Below are positions 44,201 through 53,807 of a stretch of DNA of 64,000 nucleotides, in pieces (position 1 is the stretch's first letter; each line of letters begins with the position of its first letter). The position numbers and the translations under genes are program-made. The notes beneath the pieces were generated by a model that made no database searches, was not told the DNA's origin, and worked only from the letters and a program-made list of their open reading frames with translations. Source of the DNA: Cyanodermella asteris (lineage: Eukaryota > Ascomycota > Lecanoromycetes > Ostropales > Stictidaceae); NCBI GenBank assembly GCA_900618795.1, contig UYJD01000011.1, positions 766,980-830,979 on the forward strand, in the 5' to 3' direction.

Positions 44201-45628
44201 TTGAGATCCTTTAAGCTCGATTTAGCTTCGAGGTCAATCTCGATCACAGAGCTAATGTCTTTCGCCCTTTTAGTGTGACTTGACTGACCAACTAATTTGC
44301 CCACCCGAAGAATTCGGGACGTACGAGGATTCGAAGCGAGAAGCTGAGTCATATATTGAACCGATGCCTTGGTCTTGACAAAAACGATCGCGGCAGAATC
44401 AACAGTCAACTCCTGTTCGAGGACGTCAATCAATTTGATAGCCTTAGGCGCTAAGAGCTCGGAAGCGATCGGAACCTCTGTTCCAGTGACCGGTATGTTT
44501 GCGCTACCGAGTAAGCTGTCTAGCCATTGAATTTCGTCCCTGTACAGGTGATCTGCTGCAACAATTAGAAGGGCGCGTTCGAACTCGGCTCTCAGATTTC
44601 GACGGCATTGAACCAGATATCGGTGGCTCGCCTAAGGGCCCAATTCTTGATGCAGTGTATCTGCATTTGAGTTAATGGATCGCAAGACTCCTTGGCACCG
44701 TGTCTTTCGTCTTTCAACAGCATCGCTGTATTTGCGCGGGAGAACGTTCGGGTCGTTCGCTATAGATTTGACGTATGGGTCATCGTGTATGTTGATGGTC
44801 TCGAACATTTTCCGGAAGCTGGTATAAGAGCTCTGCCCAAACACCATCTCCGTTGCGGGTGGATCGTAGACGACTGCAGTCATCTGCGGACAGTGAACGT
44901 GTTCCAGAAGCTCCTCCAGACTCGCTTTCGGCGTTCGGCTGATGGCATCGAGGTTCGCCTCAATTACCTTCAGGTCTTCGACTTTTGTCTTCATAACTGG
45001 CGTGGCTGTTAGACCAAGAATTGCGGGCACCGGCTGACCGGCACCTTTCCATGGGTGATAACGTTCGTGCATGATCTTGCTCATGGGTGAGTTGCCTGCA
45101 CAATGATGGGCTTCATCGACCACCAGGAGAGCCAGCCGCGACAACGAAACGAAATCGTGCTTCAAAGCATCGAGCAGAATCTGATAAGTTGACACGACTG
45201 TGCGAAATCCTCTCAGAACCTCATTCCAGATATTTTGTGTCCGCCAGTGATCGACGCCGTCTTTTCCGAGCAGCAGCCGGCAAGGAACCGATGGGAGCTG
45301 GGTCTCAAGAACCCCATGTTGTTGGATGGCAAGCTCGACGTTCGGACACAAGAACCAACAGAGCTTTTCAGCAGAGCATTGTTTGACCTCTTCGGCTATT
45401 CGCAAGACAGCAACATTCGTCTTTCCGGAGCCGGTGTCCATCTACAACGCAAATTTCAGTGAGGCTCTCGCAGGCAAACATGAAGACAGAGCTGGAATGG
45501 AGACGAACAGCGACAATGATGTTTCTTTTGAGGCTTTCACGAAGCATCTCATTTTGATAGGCTCGAGGCTTGTAAGCCGATGGGTTGTCAGAATTCAGTT
45601 CAGCGTCTAACACGCTAGCAGAAGCCAT
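41260..45628 (-). CDS. DCL2: Dicer-like protein (DCL2 type), frame interrupted by one in-frame TAG
   Basis: Exon 1 is 45509-45628 and exon 2 is 41260-45441 (donor GTTCGT, acceptor GTTGTAG). The joined frame has 1433 codons and all Dicer parts: Walker A MDTGSGKT (41-48), DEAH (149-152), helicase motif VI QRRGRARA (493-500), the Dicer dimerisation domain (about 566-646), RNase IIIa NYQRIEYLGDAVLEF (about 955-966), RNase IIIb YERFEYAGDSIL (about 1139-1152) with acidic partners (KFFSDVIESLLCAIFIDSG), and a C-terminal dsRNA-binding-like segment. Size and the YPLWHEGYLS block favour DCL2 over DCL1. Codon 310 (plus 44632-44634) is TAG where the conserved ELGPW motif should have Trp; the same frame continues for more than 1100 codons. 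So it is a recent nonsense allele, readthrough, or a base-call error. Dicers cut dsRNA into small RNAs for silencing of viruses and repeats. Confidence 0.88.
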
Positions 45629-46009
45629 GGCAGCCGGCTAACATATGATTCGAAGGATAACTCTTTGTCGGGCGCTGAGAAAGCTTCAGTATGTATTGGT
45701 TGAGATCAGTATTGTAGCTGGATTGCCTGTAAGACGTAATGGACAATGTGGAGCAAGAAGCTCAGAACAAGCTTCATCAAGAGCTCACATTCAGCCTGGT
45801 CGTGCTGGTTCGGTGTACATACGGAGTCGCGATCACCTTCTGCTGTTTGGCTTGATCAACCTGCTTGTGAATTTGAGTCTGATTCCAGTCTCATGGCCAG
45901 GTCACTTCTGTTGATTGCTGAGCTGCATGATGATAGAATGACCGAGTAGTTTAGGAAGCAGGTGAAGAGGAGCTCTGCCCCGCTGGCAACCACCACCTGC
46001 AGCAAGGCT
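45629..46009. other. Dicer gene upstream region
   Basis: Promoter side of the Dicer-like gene and 3' flank of the next minus-strand gene. Nothing else recognised. Confidence 0.45.
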
Positions 46010-46321
46010 TCACTGAGCCTCCTTGCTCTTCAGAGCCTCCATTCTAGCCTTATTCCTCTTGCCCAACACCCGCAACGTGTTTTTCTTCTCGATTTCGCTC
46101 ATTTCATCCCAATTTGAGATGCGGCTCAGTGTGCCATCGACGTTGACTACCATCGGACCTAGATGGTCCAAGGAGACCGTGTCCTGGCCGCTGCTCATGT
46201 CGAGTTTGTTGGCTTGATCCTCTACCTTTGGTCCAGGGAGTCCAAGCGGGGATGACTGCGCTGAGTCGCTGTTCTCTGGCTCTGTATTGCTAGACTTCGG
46301 CGGTGCGTTCGCGTTTGACAT
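46010..46321 (-). CDS. small conserved fungal protein of unknown function
   Basis: A 103-residue frame from MSNANAPPKSS. The C-terminal half carries LDHLGPMVVNVDGTLSRI, then SNWDEMSEIEKKNTLRVLGK and RNKARMEALKSKE, a block I recall from short uncharacterised ascomycete proteins. The same frame is open 85 codons further upstream with ATGs at 46429 and 46576. The added sequence is Arg/Ser/Thr-rich and nearly free of acidic residues, like a mitochondrial leader, so the true start may be 46429 and the protein mitochondrial. No intron was recognised. Function unknown. Confidence 0.7.
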   Translation of the reverse strand: MSNANAPPKSSNTEPENSDSAQSSPLGLPGPKVEDQANKLDMSSGQDTVSLDHLGPMVVNVDGTLSRISNWDEMSEIEKKNTLRVLGKRNKARMEALKSKEAQ

Positions 46322-46884
46322 CTCAGTGGTGGTGCAGAATGGATGTTGTAGCTTGAAAATAGAAGCTTGCGCGGGTCTTGAAGCTCGGTGTGGCGTCAGT
46401 GAGACAGCTGCGAATGTTGTCAGGCGCATTGTTCGTTGTCTAAGCGCTTGGTGGTACGGTAACGAGAAAGAAGCTGCTGTCGATAAGGGTCGGGATTTGG
46501 CCGTACGTGCTCTTACCTCGTTGCGAGGCGACCGACAAGAGTGTTCAAGGAAGCAATTGAACATCTTGATGGCCACGTAGGTTCAACGACGTCAAAATTA
46601 AGAACAACTTGCACCAGCACTAAATTATGCATAAAGTAGCTTGTTATTGTCTACGTTTGTACTCGTAGAAGGCCCTATGGGTCTTCGCCGAGTTTCAGCA
46701 TTGGCTGTTATGTTCATCTTGACATAAGCTCCACGTTATTGCTCTAGACTTTGGTCGCGCAGTAGGATTACAATCTCCCACGCATCTAGTTGTCTATATG
46801 AGGACTGCAAATAGCCAACCGTCTATCCAAGGACATGATCCGTCGCCGGGCTGTTGTAAATGACCGATCTAGCTCCATCAAATC
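46322..46884. other. upstream region of small conserved gene and 3' flank of dicarboxylate carrier
   Basis: The left 255 nt may be coding if the upstream ATGs of the small gene are used. The rest shows nothing recognisable. Confidence 0.4.
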
Positions 46885-47928
46885 TCAAACATCGGCGCCC
46901 TTCATATGCCGGTATATCTTCTTATGCTGCTCTAGGAACAAGAAAGTAGCCACCGTATGCGGCCCCAGCCTGATGAAACTCGGGACCCAGCCCTTGAACA
47001 TCCACGCCACGCCCTCTTCCCTTGTCACCCTGGCAAGCAACGCACCCACCGTCTCCTTGCCGTGCGCAGACATCAGTCTGGTCTTGAGAACGTCCACGGG
47101 ACTGCATACCGTCGTGGCGATGAAGCCGGCTAAGATGCTGGCCGTGAAATGTGTCGTCAGATCGTCCTTCATCTTCGCCTTCTTGATTAGTGCAGACTTG
47201 ATCTCGTCGTAGCTGGCAAGCTGGCTTGCAGTCATCAGCGCAGCACGGGCACTATTTGGCCAGACGCCGCGAAACAGGGCCGATATGCCTTCCTCTCTTC
47301 TTGCGCGCAGAATACCCTCAATGGCGTTTTTGTAGTTTCTTCTCTTTTCTGGGGGCAGTGCGGCGTCGTGTTGCATTCGGACGTTCATGACATCGGCTGG
47401 ATTGCCGACGAGGCCTCCGAGGAATCCTGATGCTGCAGACATCGTAATAAGGGCCGTCAAAGGGGGCTGGCTTGTTGCAGATTGGTCGGCTGGAGGGGTC
47501 AGGTAGTGTTTCACTTCTTCGTAGACACCGAACCTGGTCGTCGAATACGTTATTTGTCGGAGGAGGGAAGCAGACAGCTAGCACAGGTCAGCGTTATTCC
47601 TTGACTTGAGGGCTATTTTACCCACTCCTTTGTAGAGTCCGTGAACGCCATGATCTCGCAGGACATGCTTGAACATGGCCGTCATCGTCCGCGGTCCATC
47701 AGCGGTCCTCGTCTGCAGACGAACCTTGACTATGCAACCGTCAGTCAAAGTGCTTCTCTCCCCGATGCACCCAGCCGAAAACGTACTCAGATCCAGGGGA
47801 TGTGTCACCGCTGCAGCGCAGCAGGAGGCCGAGCCTCCGAACCAGAACGGGTACTGAACATTCTGATTGACCGGGGCAGGGGCCTTATAGGCATGCTCAT
47901 GCTGCCTCGTGACAACGGCAGTGGGCAT
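46885..47928 (-). CDS. DIC1: mitochondrial dicarboxylate carrier
   Basis: Exons 47787-47928, 47626-47729 and 46885-47577 give 312 residues. Three mitochondrial-carrier repeats are visible by their Px[DE]xx[KR] signatures: HPLDLIKVRLQT (repeat 1, across intron 1), NPADVMNVRMQHD (repeat 2, with Asn in the basic position, as usual in dicarboxylate carriers) and SPVDVLKTRLMSA (repeat 3). Other family blocks are FWFGGSASCCAAAVTHP, GLYKGLSASLLRQITYSTTR and FKGWVPSFIRLGPHTVATFL. Introns have donors GTACGT and GTGGGT and acceptors CATAG and GCTAG. The family exchanges malate, succinate or phosphate across the inner membrane. The gene is head-to-head with the mitochondrial PheRS gene, 228 bp away. Confidence 0.93.
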
Positions 47929-48156
47929 ATCCTTTCTCGCATTATATCGTCAAATGGGATGGACGAAATCGGGCACAGAGCGAGACGATGTGGTAGCGAA
48001 AGGAGGCCCGGCTGTGGTCCGCGTTGGATGTCAGAAAGGCCGGGAATCGCAAATCGGCCATGCGAGTGACGCACTGACGTCGAAGCCGAGCGAGCGAAGC
48101 TTCGGACCAAGCTTTCTGGAACGACGGAGCTTCGCCTTGACCTGCACTTCACCAAG

Positions 48157-49637
48157 ATGCGAATACAAAGGCCTGCTCCGCTGTGTCGGTACAGCACTGA
48201 TGGTCTGAGGGTTGGGAGAAGGAAATGCCAGACATTGAGGTCGCCATTCAGCTGCAGTCGGCGGCAATGGCAGTCTACCGGTGCGCATGCTCGAGTCAAT
48301 CGTTCCATACATGGCTCTAACTTTTTGTAGCTTCAACCACCAAGCTCGAGATCGATGGCAAGACTTATAGACGAGACTCCTGGACAAATGTCACACCCTC
48401 CATCCTCAGTCACGTTCCTCGCAAACTCCATCTCCAACCTAATCACCCAATCGCCCTCACAAGGGATATCATCACCTCCCGATTCGCAGCTCCCACATAC
48501 AAACACTATGCCGATTTCTCACCAGCGGTGACTGTCGGGCAAAATTTCGACACGCTAGGCATCGAGCCAGGCCATCCGGGCCGATCACCGTCTGATACAT
48601 ACTACTTGAACGAGGGCAATGTTCTGCGGACACATTCGTCGGCGCACCAAGTCGACGTCTTTCGCAGCAATGCCTCGGACGGCTTCACCATCGGTGCAGA
48701 TGTATATCGACGCGACGCAATCGACCGCTCACACTACCCCGTCTTTCACCAAATGGAGGGAGCCCGCACCTGGGACAGGCGGAAAGTGTCAAAAGGGGAC
48801 ATAGCAGAAGCAGTCTGGAAAGACTACCTCGAACTCCCCAAGCACAACCTGGTCGTGGAAGATCCGAATCCGACAGTCCATCCGGAGCGTAACCCACTCC
48901 AGCCACAGCACGCCCTGGCAGAAGTCGAGCCGATCGCCGCACACTTGAAGAAGAGCCTGGAAGACGTTTTCGCGCACGTCTTCAAGACAGCCGCGCTGTC
49001 GACGGGGAAGATGCAGCCCGACGAGCCGCTCCGGATGAGGTGGATCGAGGCTTTCTTCCCTTTCACGTCCCCGTCGTGGGAGCTGGAGGTCTACTGGCAG
49101 GGCGACTGGCTGGAGATGCTCGGATGCGGTGTCGTGCAGCAGCGTGTTTTGGAAGCTGCCGGCGTGCCGGAGCGCATTGGGTGGGCCTGGGGAATGGGCC
49201 TTGAGCGGGTAGCGATGCTTCTGTACGGTGTGCCGGACATTCGACTGTTCTGGAGTCAGGACGATAGGTTCCTGTCGCAGTTCAAGGCTGGCCAGGCGCC
49301 GCAACAGTTCAAGCCGTTCAGCAAGTACCCGCCGAGCCAACGAGATGTGGCGTTCTGGTTGAAAGGTACGAGTTCAGCTGGCGGGTCTTCTGCGCCAAAT
49401 GCGAGGGACTTCCACGAGAATGATGCCATGGAGGTCATACGCGACCTATGTGGGGAGACCGTTGAAGATGTAAAGCTGGTCGATGAATTTACGCATCCCA
49501 GCACTGGCAGAAAGAGCATGTGCTACCGCATCATCTACCGCAGTCTGGAGAGGACGTTGACAAACGACGAGGTCAACACCATGCACGAAAGGGTGCGCCA
49601 GGCACTGACCGAAACACTGGGGGTCGAATTGAGATGA
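48157..49637 (+). CDS. MSF1: phenylalanyl-tRNA synthetase, mitochondrial
   Basis: Exons 48157-48202 and 48331-49637 give 450 residues. The short first exon (MRIQRPAPLCRYSTD) is a basic mitochondrial leader. The intron (donor GTCTGA, branch CTCTAAC, acceptor TTTTTGTAG) leads to LEIDGKTYRRDSWTNVTPSI. The class II core follows: YYLNEGNVLRTHSSAHQVD, DVYRRDAIDRSHYPVFHQME, MRMRWIEAFFPF-like block (RMRWIEAFFPFTSPSWELEV) and motif 3 GWAWGMGLERVAMLLYGVPD. The end is the FDX-ACB anticodon-binding domain (KPFSKYPPSQRDVAFWL to TETLGVELR). It is the monomeric organellar form that charges mitochondrial tRNA-Phe. ATG 48157 was chosen because only it splices in frame to the conserved start; donor GTCTGA is weak, so exon 1 is less certain than the rest. 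Confidence 0.9.
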
Positions 49638-50098
49638 GGGCGTGATCCCTCCGTGTACAACATGAGTTGTTTGACGAACAATCCCAATCATGCTTGCTGT
49701 TGCAAGCATGCTTGAGTTTCGTACAGAATGCTTAGCATTTTGTGGCACCGCCCTGTGGAGGCTGTTTGACGCTATTCTAATAACGTACCGGAAATCGTAA
49801 ATCTTCGTCGCGTCTGATCTCTCTTTTCGTTTCGGAAGCAAGGATCTGCAGCGTCTCCAGTTTTCTGGAATCAAGACCCAGGTCAAAACGCTTGCTACCC
49901 CGGGCAGCTCTTGGTTCGTGTCTCATGGCCTGCAGGTTGAGCTTCAACCTTGGGCTCTCAACGCCGGCCAGGTTCGAAGCGCATATGACTTCGCCCTTCC
50001 TTGCTGCTGCAGGTCGCCGCAGGCCAATCCCGGCATCCAACCCAGGATTTATGGGTATTCGCCAGAGAGTTTCAATCCCTCAATAGTCATCCCGCATC
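49638..50098. other. convergent 3' flanks of MSF1 and RPB3
   Basis: Apart from the hairpin at 49689-49710 nothing was recognised. Confidence 0.45.
49689..49710 (+). other. perfect 9-bp stem, 4-nt loop hairpin in MSF1 3' flank
   Basis: CATGCTTGC, loop TGTT, GCAAGCATG, 51 nt beyond the stop codon. It could fold in the 3' UTR of the mRNA. Whether it affects end formation or stability is unknown. Confidence 0.6.
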
Positions 50099-51210
50099 TC
50101 ATGACCACCCAGTGGGCGCCTGATCGTAGGGTGTCGCGCCACCCGTCTGATATGGCGTCCTGCTGCCCCAGCCGCCCTGGCCTCCACCGCCACCGCCATA
50201 AGAATTGTAATTGCCCTGATGCATGCCGCCGGCACCCCCGTACGATGTCGCACCACCGTCCATCCCGTCCATGCCCGGGCTGCGCGGTTCGTAGTCATCT
50301 CCTCCGGCCGGCGCGTCTCTCGAGCCGGACAGCTCCTGGATCATCTTCGCCAACTTCTGCTGCAGCACTTTGACGCCGTTTTGCACGATGACGTCGGGTT
50401 CGAGCTGGCCGACAGATTCGACGTCAAAGTAGAAGATGCCCGGTTTTGCGTTGTAATCAAATGGGGCGCCCTCGACTTCTGGCTCTTCCCAATCTGCGTT
50501 CTTGGATGCTGGCCTGGACAAGAAGGGTCAGTAAACTGCGGAGAAGGCGTGAGGTGCCGTTTTGCATGCATAATGACTCACCATTCTTCCTTTGCGCTCA
50601 CTTCGTACCAGTAGTCCAAGTGATGCAGCTTGTTGTGCGGATCGTACTCGAACCCGATCGCCGCCGCCGGACACCACTTCGCATGCTCCTTCGCTATCCC
50701 CTTGGTCGCCACGCACCGTATCTTGATCTCCTGATTCTGCCTCAACTTCACAATGACCGGACCCCTCGCTTCCGGATCCGTAATGACCGGCTTCCCTATG
50801 CTGTCATTCACCGTGACGCTGTTGACAATCATGTCTCGCGCGTAGACCTTCATGACCTCGTTGCCCGTGCACGTCGCGTGCAGCGTCAGCACGATCTGGC
50901 AGTTGTCGCAGCCCTCCTCGCAGTCGCAGTCGCGCGTGTACACCATGCTGTCCGCCTCCTTCGAGTTGAGCGGGATCAGGCCGAGACGGTGCGAAATGTA
51001 CTCGTCCGGCAGCACCGAGGTGTTGTTCTCGACCTGGACCTGGTCGATGGCGACGGTGGGGATCTCGGCGAGCATGACGCGCCGCACCGAGTTTGCAAAG
51101 GCGAGTTCGACGTTGCGGAGGGTGAAGTCGACGTTCAAGGGAGTGATTTCGCGGACGGTGACTTGCGGGCCGACGTCCTCGTCCACGGTGTCCATCGGAT
51201 CGTAATCCAT
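50099..51210 (-). CDS. RPB3: RNA polymerase II subunit RPB3
   Basis: Exons 50582-51210 and 50099-50513 give 347 residues. Start MDYDPMDTVDEDVG precedes the alpha-motif VELAFANSVRRVMLAEIPTV. Then come the zinc loop CDCEEGCDNC (C-x-C-x3-C-x2-C), the insert domain, and KWCPAAAIGFEYDPHNKLHH, which is characteristic of Rpb3. The dimerisation end is GIFYFDVESVGQLEPDVIV with LQQKLAKMIQEL, followed by a Gly/Tyr-rich tail (SYGGGGGGQGGWGSRTPY) typical of filamentous fungi. The intron (donor GTGAGT, acceptor TCCAG) splits the Trp codon of KEEW|PASKN. Rpb3 pairs with Rpb11 to nucleate Pol II assembly in the nucleus. Confidence 0.95.
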
Positions 51211-52353
51211 GATGGGCGAGAGGAAGTTGCTGTGATCTTGTCGGGTGCAAGCTTGGGAGTAAGGGCACGGGAATTCGGAAATTTGGAGCGTTCTTGGTTT
51301 TGAAGCTTGCGGAAGCTTGACTGGTCCGCATTGGGAAACATACAAGCTGCGGTCTTTAGCCCCGATAGCTCAGCCACAAGTGGCGGTTACCGAGCGTTTA
51401 CTGGTCCAAGCTGGGCTGACTAGAAGTCTTGACGGAGACACTTACCTGGGCACCTAAGTAGATCCGGAAACACTATTGAGCCTATCTAGAAGACTAAATG
51501 CATAGCTCCACCATAATCTACTCGGTTGCCCGTAGAAAGCTTACACACGTCTGAACGGAGAACCTTGATTACCACTATCAAACGTACCTCAAAGGCTACT
51601 GTCATAAATAGCTGAACCCATAGCTTTACTGTTGATCACTGATGGACACGTCGAAGGACGCACGGGACTCGCTTTCAAAGAGGCCAGGAATCTAGGTGCG
51701 CAATGGCTTCTATCAGCCCCGCTTGGGTTCTCAGTAGTTACCGAAATGATCTAATGATTTCCGACAGCCGGCACTTCACCCTTCAGCACGCAAACACAAG
51801 AGGCACAGAGCCCTAAGGTTAGTAGTAGACAAGGACGATAATTTGGAAAAGCCTGGTTGAGACTCAACTTTTTATGCTTCGAAACGAAACTTGTATCTAT
51901 CGCAAACGACAATTAATGTACACACCGACTTTCTTGAAGTCCGTCTGAACGGCTGTTCTACCTCCCTGCCCAGTCTCCCATAAACCCAGTTCTATTTCTC
52001 GCGGAACCATCAAATTTCAAAACAAAACAACACAAAACACGCCAACGAACATCAAGTGCGACGCGATTTCGCTGTGCCATAACATCGCTTCCTCCGGTTT
52101 TCGTTAAGCCACCTCAAAGCCAGTACCAACGCCGAGGGATGAGTCCCATAATCTTATGCACAGCGTAAACAGTCGTAGCAAACCATCCTTCCCTCGGGTA
52201 ATATCGTACAGTCCGAGATTCACCAGAATGGAGGAAACCAGTCGGGCGAGCAATGCAATGCTTTTCTCCCAAAGATGACCAACCAAGCGAAGTCTTGGAT
52301 CGCGGAGCAAATGCAGCCAAGCACAATCAATCTTCAACGGGCCTCCGGGCTTC
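51211..52353. other. intergenic: RPB3 promoter and zinc-finger gene 3' flank
   Basis: 1.1 kb with no gene recognised. The left part is the RPB3 promoter; the right part includes an A-rich stretch (about 52.02 kb) that could be 3' UTR. Confidence 0.45.
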
Positions 52354-53807
52354 TTATGCATAAGTTTGTCCACTCCACAGTTGCTGATCGTTGCTTTGTG
52401 GTCGACGGAGATGGCTGCCCGCCGCGTACTGATACATCTGTTGATCGGGGAAACCGTAGTTTTGGCCAAAAGCATGCTGATCGTACGCTTGCTGCTGTGG
52501 ATGACTCGCAGCCATGTTGGGTTGCATTCCATTGGGCGCAAATCCAGTAGCGCTGGGACTCTGCCAACCTTGCGACATGTGTGGGCTCCCTGTCGGCGTG
52601 CGTTCTTGGGACTGCGGCTGAGCAACAGGCTCCATCGGCTGAGGAGGACCGAAATTGCCTGGATGAGATGTGACGGGCTGGCGCGAGTGAATTTGCGCTG
52701 CGCTGTGCGGAAGTGTCGCTCCGTTGTTTGGCGCCTGGGTGAAACCTGACAAAGCTGGAGATGCGCTGCCGGGCGAGGAACGGGGACTGTTCAGGGTCGC
52801 GCCATAATCTCTCATATGAGGAGGGAGTCCTCCACTGCCAGGAGTTTGTATATAGTTGGTATACTGGGCTTGTTGCAAAGCAGCCATATCGGCAGCTGGA
52901 GACATAGACATGTTACGGTCTGCAGGCGATGGTGTGTTCCTCGCCGAGCCGTCTGAATATGTACCGTTCTCAGACTGTGTGCGGGGGATCTGGCTCGAGG
53001 GACGCGAGGCGAGAGCCGCGGCTGTTTGGCGTGCCGATTCTTCGACAGTGCCGGTGTGAGAATTCTGGTGTCTTGTCAGGGTCGTACGTCTCGTAAAGGT
53101 CTTTTGGCAGTTCGCGTAAGGGCACTTGTAGGGACGTTTGCCAGAATGAATCCGTCTATGTCTGGCAAGAGAGCTAGAGTCACTGAACGGCTTCGTGCAG
53201 TGCTCGCACATGTGTGGCTTCTCTCCAGTGTGGACGCGCATGTGCACGGTCAAGGCTGATCGTTGAATGAACTCTTTGCCACATCCTTGCCAGTCGCATA
53301 CGTGAGGTCTGTGACCAGAATGAATTCGTTCTACCAAGGGTCAGCATTTGATCGCATATCCTCCGGATCAAACTTACCGTGTCGTGCAAGATCACTGCGC
53401 CTGGCAAAACCTTTGCCACAGGTACTGCAGGCAAAGGCCTTCACCTGGGTCTTCGTCTCTGTTGTTCCGGATCCGCTTGGGCTTTGTCCCGTTGGTGTCT
53501 GTTCCTGTTGGGGTTGATTTTGCTGGAAGCCATTGTCCATGGGTGCTTGTGGCTGCTGCTGAGCGAAATGCTGCGGGATCAGGGCCATATTCTGAGCGTA
53601 GTTTTGATTGTGAGCAGCCGTCGAGAGAGTATGCAAAGACTGATTCGGGACAAACTTTTGGTCCTGCATGGGATGAGGCATGCCACCGGGTGGCGCGCCT
53701 TCGGACATGTGCGTTCGCTGGTTTTGTTGCTGCGCAAGTTGTTGCTGCAAATGCGCGTTGGCTGCTGCTGCGGCGCCGCCCTTGTTGATTATATTCTTCA
53801 GGTCCAT
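52354..53807 (-). CDS. C2H2 zinc-finger transcription factor with four tandem fingers
   Basis: Exons 53378-53807 and 52354-53330 give 468 residues. The N-terminus is [19 protein letters not shown] followed by Gln-rich sequence ([10 protein letters not shown]), an activation-type region. Four contiguous fingers span about residues 124-240: [19 protein letters not shown].., [40 protein letters not shown] and [20 protein letters not shown], joined by HSGHRP, HTGEKP and HSGKRP linkers. The intron (donor GTAAGT, acceptor GGTAG) falls inside finger 1 between LARH and ERIH. The C-terminus is Pro/Gln/Ser-rich. It should be a nuclear DNA-binding regulator; I cannot name an orthologue with confidence. 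The frame is open 69 codons upstream of the chosen ATG, but that part is poorly protein-like. Confidence 0.85.

Noticed and set aside
44632-44700. An intron that would remove the Dicer TAG (CTTAG acceptor is present)
   Set aside because: The only in-frame donor nearby (GTCTTG) is poor, and removal would delete the conserved ELGPW segment.
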